From NCBI RefSeq assembly GCF_001613805.1, contig NZ_LPVY01000003.1:124001-188000 (forward strand): a stretch of 64,000 nt of DNA. The letters run 5' to 3'. The translations under genes and the position numbers were made by a program. The DNA comes from Thalassospira lucentensis (lineage in GTDB: Bacteria > Pseudomonadota > Alphaproteobacteria > Rhodospirillales > Thalassospiraceae). Below are positions 8,710-17,403 of this stretch, piece by piece. The notes beneath the pieces were generated by a model. That model saw only the letters and a program-made list of their open reading frames with translations, ran no database searches and was not told the DNA's origin. How positions within the stretch are numbered: the stretch's first letter is position 1; each line of letters starts with the position of its first letter.

Positions 8710-9876
8710 ATGCCGCGCCATTTCGACACGACGTTTGATGTTGTCCGTGAACTTAAGCCTTCTTATCCGGTTTACTGCCTGCGCCCCGACATCCTGCGTG
8801 AGTCGGCCAAACGGTTTGTCGATATGTTTCCCGGCAATGTCCTTTATGCGGTCAAATGTAATCCGCATCCGGAAATCATGCGCTACCTGCACGAAGGCGG
8901 TGTTCGCCATTTCGATACCGCCTCGCCCGAGGAAATTGCCCTTGTCCGCCGCCAGTTTCCGGGAATGAATGTCTATTTCATGCATCCGGTCAAAAGCCGG
9001 GACGCCATTCGCAGTGCGCACCGCGTTTTCGGCGTGAAGCATTACGTGATCGATACCGAGGATGAACTGGAAAAAGTCCGCGCCGAAACCGACGGCGAGA
9101 CCGATCTGGTCATTCATGTCCGCCTGGCAACCCCGCCGGCAGGGGCGGCCTATAACCTTTCGGCAAAGTTCGGTGCGCGCCCGATGACGGCATCGGAACT
9201 TTTGAAAAAGGTCGATGGATACGGCTATGCCGCCGGGCTTTGTTTCCATGTCGGTTCGCAATGCACGACGCCGAACGGGTATCGCATTGCCGTCGAACTG
9301 ATCCGACAGGTTGTCGATTTTTCCGGGGTCAAAGTTCGTTATATCGATGTGGGTGGCGGGTTCCCCGGCCAATATATGAACCAGCGCGCACCGGGGCTTG
9401 AGGTCTTCATGGAGGAAATCAAGGACTGCATCCGCTGGCTTGGCCTGCCCGATACCACCTTTATGTGCGAACCGGGCCGCGCACTTGTGTCGAGCGGTGT
9501 GTCGCTGATCACGCAGGTACATCTGCGCAAGGAAGATCAGCTATTCATCAATGACGGCGTATATGGCAGCCTTTCCGAAGCTGTTACCGGGCAATTGCGT
9601 TTCCCGGTCCGGCCGATGCGAATTGGCGGCGATTTCAACGAAGATGATACTCTTGATTTCACGATCTATGGTCCAACCTGCGACAATATGGATGTGCTTC
9701 CGGCAACGGTGACCCTGCCTGCGGACATCCGTGAAGGGGACTGGATCGAATTTGGCCATATCGGTGCCTACAGCAACGCACTGGCCACCCATTTCAACGG
9801 ATTTTACCCAGAATTGCTGGTGACGGTCGGCGAAACATTCCCGTTCATTGATGGCGAATTTCCGCAGGTCGGCTGA
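8710..9876 (+). CDS. Ornithine/lysine decarboxylase, fold III PLP type
   Basis: A 388-residue alanine-racemase-fold decarboxylase. PLP Lys49 lies in YAVKCNPHPE, the glycine loop is DVGGGFPG, the phosphate-binding motif is CEPGRALV, and the active-site Cys324 is in YGPTCDNMD. This layout is that of eukaryote-like ornithine decarboxylases, also common in alphaproteobacteria, that make putrescine; some use lysine as well. I chose the ATG at 8710 because AAGGACAAGGGG lies just before it. An ATG at 8665 would add 15 residues. It precedes matB on the same strand, but the 125-base gap with a strong inverted repeat argues against a tight operon. Confidence 0.9.
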   Translation: MPRHFDTTFDVVRELKPSYPVYCLRPDILRESAKRFVDMFPGNVLYAVKCNPHPEIMRYLHEGGVRHFDTASPEEIALVRRQFPGMNVYFMHPVKSRDAIRSAHRVFGVKHYVIDTEDELEKVRAETDGETDLVIHVRLATPPAGAAYNLSAKFGARPMTASELLKKVDGYGYAAGLCFHVGSQCTTPNGYRIAVELIRQVVDFSGVKVRYIDVGGGFPGQYMNQRAPGLEVFMEEIKDCIRWLGLPDTTFMCEPGRALVSSGVSLITQVHLRKEDQLFINDGVYGSLSEAVTGQLRFPVRPMRIGGDFNEDDTLDFTIYGPTCDNMDVLPATVTLPADIREGDWIEFGHIGAYSNALATHFNGFYPELLVTVGETFPFIDGEFPQVG

Positions 9877-9933
9877 TCACAACCGGCCATAGCGGTAAAA
9901 CAGTACTTGTTTGCGGATATTCTTGTGTGCACT

Positions 9934-9961
9934 ATGCTGCCCGTTATGACACGGGCAGCAT
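9934..9961. promoter_or_regulatory. Perfect 11-bp inverted repeat upstream of matB
   Basis: ATGCTGCCCGT and its reverse complement ACGGGCAGCAT are separated by six bases, 40 bases before the matB start. No T-run follows, so a simple terminator is unlikely on either strand. It could be an operator or an RNA stem in the leader. Confidence 0.55.
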
Positions 9962-10001
9962 GAATGCCCGGCACAAGATCCGAAAACAGGGAAGATACGC
10001 C

Positions 10002-11516
10002 GTGACCAACAGCCTTTTCATGCGCATACAAAGCCGATTTCCATCCGACCTGTCCAAGGTCCTGATCGAAACGGCAGAGGGCAGAACATACAGTTACGGT
10101 GATGCCGATGCGGCATCCGCACGTATTGCCGGGCTTTTGACCGCGCTTGGTGCCAAAAAAGGTGATCGCGTCGCGGTTCAGGTCGATAAATCACCCGAAG
10201 CCCTGTTCCTTTATCTGGGCTGTATCCGCGCAGGTCTGGTCTATCTGCCGCTGAATACCGCATATCAGGCAGGCGAACTTGCCTATTTCATGGGGAACGC
10301 GGCACCGGTCATTTTTGTCTGCCAGCCGCATCGCGAAGATGAGGTAACGGCAATTGCCGACGCACAGCGCGTTGAAAAGGTTTTAACACTTGGCACATCG
10401 GGCGAGGGGACGCTGATCAGTCAGGCGGCGGATTTCTCCGCCGAATTTGCCCCGGTTGCCTGTGCCGATGATGAACTTGCCGCCATTCTCTATACCTCTG
10501 GCACGACGGGCAAGCCAAAGGGTGCGATGATGACCCAGACCAATTTGTGGTCAAATGCCGCGACTCTGGAAAAGCTTTGGGGCTTTGGTCCGGACGACGT
10601 TCTTCTACACGCGCTTCCGATTTTCCATACGCATGGGCTTTTCATTGCGTGTCATTGCGTGATGCTGTCGGGATCGAAAATGTTCTTCCTGCCGAAGTTT
10701 GATCGCGATCAGGTCATGGCGCTGCTGCCGCGCAGTACTGTCATGATGGGGGTACCGACATTCTATGTCCGGCTATTATCTGGTGATGATTTCAATGCCG
10801 ATGTGACATCGGGTATGCGGCTGTTCATTTCGGGATCGGCCCCCTTGCTGCCCGAAACCTTTGTCGCCTTCAGGGAACGGACCGGGAAGGCGCTGCTGGA
10901 ACGTTACGGCATGACTGAAATGGGAATGGCAACGTCCAACCCGTTAAATGGCGAGCGGATCGTGCATACGGTCGGCCCGGCCCTGCCGGATGTGGAAGTC
11001 CGGGTCTGTGATGAAAAGGGTAACGTGCTTGGAACCGACGAGATCGGCGTTCTGGAAGCACGCGGGCCGAACGTTTTTGCCGGATACTGGCAAATGCCGG
11101 AAAAGACGGCCGAGGAATTCCGCGAAGACGGGTTCTTCATTACCGGTGACATCGCGAAAATCGATGCCAAGGGATATGTCCATATCGTTGGTCGCGCCAA
11201 GGATCTTGTGATTTCCGGCGGGTTTAATGTTTATCCCAAAGAAATCGAAACGGTCATCGACAAGATGGATGGTGTTGTCGAAAGTGCCGTGATCGGTGTC
11301 GCGCATCCGGATTTCGGCGAAGCGGTTGTCGCCGTCATCGTCCGCAGTAGCGATAAACTGTCCGAAGACGATGTGGTGAATGCGATCAAGGGACAGCTTG
11401 CCAATTTCAAAGTGCCCAAGCGCGTTTTCTTCGTGTCCGAGCTTCCACGCAATGCGATGGGAAAAGTACAGAAGAATATCCTGCGCGAGGATTATAGCGC
11501 GCTATTTGCCAACTAG
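10002..11516 (+). CDS. matB: Malonyl-CoA synthetase (AMP-forming)
   Basis: A 504-residue ANL-superfamily enzyme that activates malonate with ATP and CoA. Core motifs are LYTSGTTGKPKGAM (ATP loop), ERYGMTEMGMA, GYWQMPEKT, TGDIAK, GRAKDLVISGGFNVYP and the C-terminal lysine motif PRNAMGKVQK. Overall pattern and length match MatB better than acetyl- or long-chain acyl-CoA synthetases, though methylmalonate use is possible. I chose the GTG at 10002 because ACAGGGAAGA sits at a good distance and the length is that of the family; an ATG at 9960 or 9927 would run through the inverted repeat region. No malonyl-CoA decarboxylase (matA) is next to it. Confidence 0.88.
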   Translation: MTNSLFMRIQSRFPSDLSKVLIETAEGRTYSYGDADAASARIAGLLTALGAKKGDRVAVQVDKSPEALFLYLGCIRAGLVYLPLNTAYQAGELAYFMGNAAPVIFVCQPHREDEVTAIADAQRVEKVLTLGTSGEGTLISQAADFSAEFAPVACADDELAAILYTSGTTGKPKGAMMTQTNLWSNAATLEKLWGFGPDDVLLHALPIFHTHGLFIACHCVMLSGSKMFFLPKFDRDQVMALLPRSTVMMGVPTFYVRLLSGDDFNADVTSGMRLFISGSAPLLPETFVAFRERTGKALLERYGMTEMGMATSNPLNGERIVHTVGPALPDVEVRVCDEKGNVLGTDEIGVLEARGPNVFAGYWQMPEKTAEEFREDGFFITGDIAKIDAKGYVHIVGRAKDLVISGGFNVYPKEIETVIDKMDGVVESAVIGVAHPDFGEAVVAVIVRSSDKLSEDDVVNAIKGQLANFKVPKRVFFVSELPRNAMGKVQKNILREDYSALFAN

Positions 11517-11578
11517 AACGGGGCGCTACAACGGGGCGAGGGGAGCAGCTTGCCCTGTCAGCACATTATCCCGAAAAC

Positions 11579-11617
11579 AAGAAAAGCCCCGGCAATCAAT
11601 GCCGGGGCTTTTCTTTT
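11579..11617. terminator. Bidirectional terminator between matB and the DUF1127 gene
   Basis: AAGAAAAGCCCCGGC / GCCGGGGCTTTTCTT is a perfect 15-bp stem with a seven-base loop and T-runs on both strands. It serves the two convergent genes. Confidence 0.92.
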
Positions 11618-11635
11618 GGACGGCTACGGTCTGGC

Positions 11636-11794
11636 TTAGCGACCGAAAGCAACGCGATGTGCGACATCATCAATCATGTCACGGTTCAGGCCGATATCTG
11701 CCAGCTCACGTGCATCAAGTTTACGGAGCGCAGTCTGGGTCTGGTACTGAACACGAAGGGCGCGCAGGAAAGCAAAAATCTTGGTTACGATCAT
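11636..11794 (-). CDS. DUF1127 micro-protein
   Basis: A 52-residue protein beginning MIVTKIFAFLRALRV and ending ADIGLNRDMI...VAFGR. The pattern of a basic N-terminal helix, then LRKLDARELADIGLNRDMI, is the DUF1127 (YjiS-like) signature. In other alphaproteobacteria short Arg-rich DUF1127 proteins affect phosphate, carbon and RNA metabolism and can bind RNA; none of this is shown here. AGGTGA lies just before the ATG. It has its own terminator and an upstream perfect 17-base palindrome, so it is a separately controlled unit. Confidence 0.88.
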   Translation of the reverse strand: MIVTKIFAFLRALRVQYQTQTALRKLDARELADIGLNRDMIDDVAHRVAFGR

Positions 11795-12279
11795 TTCATC
11801 ACCTATTTCAAACCGGCCAATTTCAAATTGGCGCTGTCATTCAGATAACCGGCATGTGCTCACCGAAGATATTCCATCAAGGAATAGTTAACTGGTTTGA
11901 CGTGTCGGTCTGCTTAATATGTACCGAATGATCATCTGCATTTCTTCGCATCAGCCAGTCGATACATCGTTTTTATCTCGTGAATGCAAACTACGCCCGG
12001 TTGATTGTGAAATCCAATGCATTTTTTGCATGGCTGGAGGTTGGAAAGCGCAGAAAGTCATGTTTTTGCAACGAAAACGCTTAAATAACGTCATAATACA
12101 GATTTGCTTCGTTGTTTATTGCTATGTTTTTAGCGCATAGCTAATTAAATTACCAATCGCTTTCCAATTGAGGGCGGAACCGCTACAACAGCAATCGCGA
12201 TTTTCATATGAACATATCCGGATTGACGTTTTCAGACCAATCCATGGATGGCTTTCTATCGGACAGGAGACACGGACAG
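11795..12279. other. AT-rich gene-free stretch between DUF1127 and HAD genes
   Basis: About 485 bases that must hold the divergent promoters of both neighbours. Base composition is visibly more AT-rich than in the coding regions, especially 12060-12170. Apart from the palindrome at 11816-11832 I see no clear element. Short frames here have no family features. Confidence 0.6.
11816..11832. promoter_or_regulatory. Operator-like palindrome upstream of the DUF1127 gene
   Basis: GCCAATTT-C-AAATTGGC has perfect 8-bp arms around one base, 22 bases before the start codon. It is placed where a repressor or a leader stem would act. Confidence 0.45.
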
Positions 12280-13254
12280 ATGAGTATCAACCGCCCGAAG
12301 CTCAGCTTTGAGCAGGCAATTGCAGCTTATCTGCAATATGCCCCGCGTTTGCCGCAGGTTGATCCGGCATCTGTTCCTGCGAAAACGCAGTATGTCGGGA
12401 ACCTTCTGGAAATCGCGGATCAATTTGATCTGATCGTGTTTGATGCTTTCGGTGTGCTCAATAGCGGCGCGCAAGCCATTCCCGGCGCGGTCGAAACGGT
12501 GGCCGCTCTTCAGAAATCGGGAAAGAAACTTGCCGTTGTCACCAATGATGCATCGAGTTCAGCCGAGGCAATTCTGGCACGGCATCGCGGGCGCGGGTTT
12601 GATTTCAACACGACAAACCTGATCAGCAGCCAGCAATTCGTCGCCCCGATGATGGAAACCTACAGGGATCTGTCCCATTGGGGGGCCATGGCGCCGGTTC
12701 ACTGGCCATTTGATATCCTGCCGGGCAGGGTGGAACCGCTTGGTGCGGATCGTGCACTTTATGATGCGGTTGACGGTTTTGTTCTTATTGATTCTGAAAA
12801 CTGGTCCGATATCCAGCAGAATCATCTGGAAGAAAGCCTTGCGGCCAATCCGCGCCCCATTCTGGTCGGCAATCCCGATATCTGTGCGCCGATGGGGGCA
12901 TTCCTGTCGGTTGAGTCCGGATATTTCGCCCATAAGGCAGCGGATCGTTGCAACGTGATACCGGATTGCGTTGGCAAACCCTATGGTCACGTGTTTGATG
13001 AAGTCCTGCGTCGTCATCCGGATATCAGCCGGGACCGTGTTCTGATGGTGGGGGATACAATCCATACCGATGTGCTGGGTGGACTTGCAGCAGGCATCAA
13101 GACACTTCTGGTGCATCAGGGGGGATTCCTTGACGGCCAGGACGATATCGAAAGCCTGTTTGAAAAATCGGGTCTGCGCCCGCATTTTTGTGCGCGCGCG
13201 ATTGGTCATGGCATTGACGTGTCAGGTGCCAAAAGCGAAGCCTGCTGTGCCTGA
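12280..13254 (+). CDS. HAD superfamily class IIA hydrolase-like protein
   Basis: A 324-residue protein of the NagD-like class IIA HAD group. Motif I is FDAFGVLNSG: the nucleophile Asp55 is present but the second Asp (acid/base) is Phe57. Motif II is VVTNDASSS, the motif III lysine is in GKPYGHVFDEVL, and motif IV is MVGDTIHTDVLGG. A Trp or other bulky residue at the second position is known in an alphaproteobacterial subfamily, so the protein may be a slow phosphatase or act on an unusual ester. GGACAGGAGACACGGACAG precedes the ATG at 12280; an ATG at 12208 in the same frame is possible. It is monocistronic. Confidence 0.82.
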   Translation: MSINRPKLSFEQAIAAYLQYAPRLPQVDPASVPAKTQYVGNLLEIADQFDLIVFDAFGVLNSGAQAIPGAVETVAALQKSGKKLAVVTNDASSSAEAILARHRGRGFDFNTTNLISSQQFVAPMMETYRDLSHWGAMAPVHWPFDILPGRVEPLGADRALYDAVDGFVLIDSENWSDIQQNHLEESLAANPRPILVGNPDICAPMGAFLSVESGYFAHKAADRCNVIPDCVGKPYGHVFDEVLRRHPDISRDRVLMVGDTIHTDVLGGLAAGIKTLLVHQGGFLDGQDDIESLFEKSGLRPHFCARAIGHGIDVSGAKSEACCA

Positions 13255-13316
13255 TAATGGATAAAACGCCCCGGTAAAAAAAGGCCCGCTGACAGGGCAC
13301 TCCCGACCTGATCGTC

Positions 13317-13387
13317 ATTCCCGCAACGGCGGGAATCCAGCCTCTTTCAACAGGGCATGGATTCCGGGTCTGCGCTGCGCCCGGAAT
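13317..13387. repeat. Double-hairpin interspersed repeat (dRS3-like)
   Basis: Two palindromes stand in one unit: ATTCCCGC-aacg-GCGGGAAT (13317-13336) and ATTCCGGG-N11-CCCGGAAT (13361-13387). The first fits the ATTCCC-N8-GGGAAT form known as dRS3 in Neisseria, and similar GTCATTCCCGC repeats occur in many proteobacteria. The unit is itself roughly symmetrical (GTCATTCC ... GGAATGA). Confidence 0.75.
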
Positions 13388-13432
13388 GAAGATTTTGATC
13401 AACCGACAAACCAATCCAGTCAATCCCACAAG

Positions 13433-13703
13433 CCGCCATCGATGACCGACCTTTCGGTACGTCCGAACGAACCATCGGCCCCGCCACCAATCCAATCCAG
13501 CCCGTGAACCCTGCTGCCCTCTGCATCGCCAAACGTCACCGACCGGGTAGGCCGGACGGGGTTGGGCTGGATAGAACTGGATTGCACCAGACCGACCACG
13601 CCCCAGTCCCTGCTGCCCCGAACAAACGCCGCGGGCTCTCGATGGACACTGCAAGCGCACCTCGCCCCAAGGACGAAGGCGTTGTCGCAGGGCAGGCACA
13701 AAT
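13433..13703. repeat. Diverged tandem repeat, copy A
   Basis: First copy of an element of about 270 bp. It shares with copy B the opening CCGCCATYGATGACC, CCTTTCGG, TCCGAAYGAWCCATC, then GCATYGCCA, TCACCGACCGG, and CTGCCCCGAACAAAC near the end, in the same order. Minus-strand translations of both copies share PKGxSSMA and FVRGS, but no continuous frame survives, so it is either a decayed coding repeat or a non-coding element. Confidence 0.72.
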
Positions 13704-13705
13704 CC

Positions 13706-13930
13706 CGCCATTGATGACCAGCCTTTCGGCATCTCCGAATGATCCATCTGCCCCATCGCCAAGCCTACCAATTCAGCCAGCCGATCCAATGCAGACGCAA
13801 TTCGGGCCTGCTGATCCTCGGCATTGCCAGACTTCACCGACCGGTTGGGTAACGGCGGGATGGGCTGACCTCAGCCCGGCTCTCGCTGCCCCGAACAAAC
13901 ACCCTTGCCCCAAGGGCACATCTCTCCCAT
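13706..13930. repeat. Diverged tandem repeat, copy B
   Basis: Second copy, directly following copy A. The start is offset by about 273 bases from A and the CTGCCCCGAACAAAC landmark also by 273, while an internal TCACCGACCGG landmark is offset by about 298, so the copies differ by compensating insertions and deletions as well as substitutions. Confidence 0.72.
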
Positions 13931-14107
13931 CATGACAAACCACAGTTTTTCGTAATTTCCGATGGCCTCACGGCCCGAACGCACCACCGCCGTAATGACT
14001 TTTCCATGCGCCAGAGATGCCCCTTTGGCGATACCGCCGTCGTCCTTTCAGACGATCAGATCGCTGCTCCATCATCATCCAATTCCTGTCTTTGCCGCCC
14101 GAAACGC

Positions 14108-14145
14108 AAAAAACCCGCAAAAGCGAATCACGCTTTGCGGGTTTT
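14108..14145 (-). terminator. Terminator downstream of hemB
   Basis: ACCCGCAAAAGCG / CGCTTTGCGGGT stem (one bulged A) with an A-run on its left, a T-run on the minus strand. It lies about 100 bases after the hemB stop. Confidence 0.8.
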
Positions 14146-14243
14146 GTCTCCGGACCCATTTGTCCTGTTGACTTTATCTTTATGCCACAACAGAAAGAAC
14201 AAATCAAGAACTTTTTGCGGAAAAGCGGAAAAAAGTTCCCTTG

Positions 14244-15281
<1,038 letters not shown>

Positions 15282-15325
15282 TCAGAAATGAGGTGCCCAA
15301 TTTATGGGACAGAATTGGCGGCGGA

Positions 15326-16504
15326 TCAACTATTGCTGGCGCGATAAAGGCGTTTACGCATGGTCAGCATATAAACCGGTATGATCAAGGCCAGAAAACT
15401 TGCTGTCAGGACAAAAGCCGTAACCAGTCCAAGCTGTTGACCAATCGCCCCAATAACCGGTGGCCCGGCCATCAGGGCGGTGTAACCGGTTGCCGCAATG
15501 GTTGAAACGACCGCACCGCCGCTTCTGCCACTTGCCTCCGCCGCCGCAGAAATCAGAAGCGGCAGGATGACTGCCAACCCAATTCCGGCGATGGCACACC
15601 CGATCCAGGCAACGACGTAATGTGGCGCAAGTGCCAGAACAAAAAGGCCAAAAGACGCACATGCCGAACTGGATAGCAGGATTTGAGGGCGGCCAAATTT
15701 CGTAACCAGCCAGTCCCCCGACAGGCGGGTAATGGCCATGGTTGCTGAATAGCAGGCAAAACCCACGGCGGCCATCGTCGGGCCGGAATTGAGTTCCGTA
15801 TTCATCAGAACCGTCGCCCAGTCGGTAATCACGCCCTCGCCAAACTGGCCGATGAAGGCGCAGGCCCCAAATGGCAACAGGGTCAGAAACATCGCGCGCT
15901 GTTTGGCAGATGATCCTTCATGCGTTTGGGCGGGATGGGGAACGGCTGCATCTGGCAGCAATTGACGCTGAAGGATCAGATGCAAAATCAGAAATAGGGT
16001 CAGCATGACGGGAAGGTGCCATTCAACCGGCAAGGGCAGGGCAAACCATGCCGCCGTCGTTCCGGCACCGGCAAAGCCCCCGAGGCTCCAGAAACCGTGC
16101 AGGCCGGACATGACGCTGCGTTTCTTAGCCCGTTCAACATTCAGGCCATTGGCATTCATCGATATATCAAGGAACGCGCCAAAAAAGCCAAGTGCGAACA
16201 TGGCAATCGCAATCGACATAAAGCTTGGCATGAAGACAGGAATGCCAACGGAAATGAAATAAGCCACCCCGGAATAGCGTGCGACGCGTTCGCTGCCGAA
16301 TTTGTCCGAAAGCCGACCGGCAACTGGCATAACGGCAAGAACGCCAACTGCGGCGGCCAGCAAGATGGCGCCAAGGTCATCATGACCAAAGCCAAGGCGT
16401 TCCTGCACCAGCGGAATATGCGGGACCCAGCTTGAAAAGGCGGCACCATGCAAAAAGAAAATGGCACGGATCCGGTTGTGGGCAATCTGGTTGGAGATAG
16501 GCAT
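15326..16504 (-). CDS. Major facilitator superfamily transporter (YbjJ-like)
   Basis: A 392-residue protein with about 12 hydrophobic segments. The loop between TM2 and TM3 reads AGRLSDKFGSERV, the MFS signature. The start (RIRAIFFLHGAAFSSWVPHIP) and SMNANGLNVER resemble the YbjJ/FucP-like sugar-transporter branch. The substrate is unknown. It lies 17 bases after a DeoR-family regulator on the same strand, so the two are probably one operon; DeoR proteins often control sugar genes, which favours a carbohydrate or derivative as substrate. Confidence 0.83.
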   Translation of the reverse strand: MPISNQIAHNRIRAIFFLHGAAFSSWVPHIPLVQERLGFGHDDLGAILLAAAVGVLAVMPVAGRLSDKFGSERVARYSGVAYFISVGIPVFMPSFMSIAIAMFALGFFGAFLDISMNANGLNVERAKKRSVMSGLHGFWSLGGFAGAGTTAAWFALPLPVEWHLPVMLTLFLILHLILQRQLLPDAAVPHPAQTHEGSSAKQRAMFLTLLPFGACAFIGQFGEGVITDWATVLMNTELNSGPTMAAVGFACYSATMAITRLSGDWLVTKFGRPQILLSSSACASFGLFVLALAPHYVVAWIGCAIAGIGLAVILPLLISAAAEASGRSGGAVVSTIAATGYTALMAGPPVIGAIGQQLGLVTAFVLTASFLALIIPVYMLTMRKRLYRASNS

Positions 16505-16521
16505 TTGGGGCTCGGCCTCCG

Positions 16522-17283
16522 TCAGGCGAGGATCACATTGATCCCGCGTTCGGTATAGTTGTTCAGATATCCGCTCGACAGCTTCCTGCCCGTGACCAGA
16601 TGTGAAATCGCATCAAGGTCACAGACCCTGAATGGCAAGCTGGTTTCGAGTTTGTCGGCAGTTGTGACGGCAATCGCTTCGGCAGACTTTGCCAGCATTG
16701 CCGCCTTGGTGGCGCGCTCTTCGGCGGTGCTGGTGGTCAAACCAAGTTCGGGATGAAGGGCGCAGGTGCCCAGCAGAACAAGATCGGCATTATAGTTGCG
16801 TATTTCATCAATGGCCGTCGGTCCGCAGATCGCCAGATCACGTTTCAGAACCATCCCGCCAATCATGATGATATTCGCATTCGGATGATTGGCCAGTTCA
16901 ACAGCAATCAGGGGATTGACCGTGATCACGGTACCACAAAATGACGGTTTCAGATTCCGGGCGACTTCATAAATCGTCGTTCCACTATCAAAAAAGACCA
17001 CACCATGATCTGGAACAAGGTCATGGGCGACCTTGCGCGCGATTTCGGATCGTTCCGGCTTTAAATCCTGTGCCCGGTCATGAAATCCTTCGCGGGCAGT
17101 ACTTGGCAACGTAGCACCGCCATGAATACGCCTGAGACTTCCGGCATCTTCCATCTGGCGCAGGTCACGCCGAATGGTATCAAGGGATGCATGAAAAAGA
17201 GCAGACAGGTCATGAATATGAACTGTGCCCTGGCTGTGAAGGAGTTTTTCGATTTCACGCTGGCGCGAATTGACACTCGACAT
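16522..17283 (-). CDS. DeoR/GlpR family transcriptional regulator
   Basis: A 253-residue regulator with an N-terminal DeoR winged helix (NSRQREIEKLLHSQGTVHI, then LFHASLDTIRRDLRQME and RRIHGGA) and a C-terminal phosphosugar-sensing domain with VFFDSGTTIYEVARNL. Such proteins repress catabolic or transport genes until a sugar phosphate binds. It is the first gene of a pair with the MFS transporter. A direct repeat TGTTTTGC-a-TGTTTTGC lies just upstream of its start codon and could be its own binding site. Confidence 0.9.
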   Translation of the reverse strand: MSSVNSRQREIEKLLHSQGTVHIHDLSALFHASLDTIRRDLRQMEDAGSLRRIHGGATLPSTAREGFHDRAQDLKPERSEIARKVAHDLVPDHGVVFFDSGTTIYEVARNLKPSFCGTVITVNPLIAVELANHPNANIIMIGGMVLKRDLAICGPTAIDEIRNYNADLVLLGTCALHPELGLTTSTAEERATKAAMLAKSAEAIAVTTADKLETSLPFRVCDLDAISHLVTGRKLSSGYLNNYTERGINVILA

Positions 17284-17292
17284 CTATTTGCC

Positions 17293-17309
17293 TGTTTTGC
17301 ATGTTTTGC
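17293..17309. promoter_or_regulatory. Direct repeat upstream of the DeoR-type gene
   Basis: TGTTTTGC occurs twice with one base between (period 9), 10 bases upstream of the regulator's start codon. DeoR-family operators are often short direct repeats, so autoregulation is plausible but unproven. Confidence 0.4.
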
Positions 17310-17350
17310 CGATAATGCGCGTTTACCTTTGATCGGAAAAATGGTCAATA

Positions 17351-17382
17351 AAAAACCGGCCCCGTGCAAACAGGACCGGTTC
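17351..17382 (-). terminator. Terminator of metY
   Basis: AACCGGCCCC / AGGACCGGTT forms an imperfect stem with a T-run on the minus strand, 22 bases after the metY stop. Confidence 0.75.
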
Positions 17383-17403
17383 CAGATTCAACGATGTGAT
17401 GGC

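Larger units (their letters stand above)
13255..14243. other. Repeat-bearing gene-free region between HAD gene and hemB
   Basis: Almost 1 kb without a supportable gene. In order it holds a double hairpin of ATTCC-type repeats (13317-13387), two diverged copies of a ~270 bp element (13433-13930), about 175 bases with nothing recognisable, and the hemB terminator. Open frames across it on both strands are Pro/Arg/Trp-rich and match no family I know. It looks like accumulated non-coding repeat sequence. Confidence 0.7.

Noticed and set aside
8539-9522. 327-codon frame antisense to the decarboxylase gene
   Set aside because: Antisense to a gene with every expected motif; the translation is His/Arg/Cys-rich without family features.
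11919-12140. 73-codon frame in the AT-rich gap before the HAD gene
   Set aside because: Cys/Ile-rich translation without a ribosome site or family pattern; the region more likely holds promoters.
13097-13837. 246-codon minus-strand frame across the repeat region
   Set aside because: It runs over the HAD gene end, the double hairpin and both repeat copies, is rich in Arg, Trp, Pro and Gly, and matches no family. It is a product of GC-rich repeat sequence.
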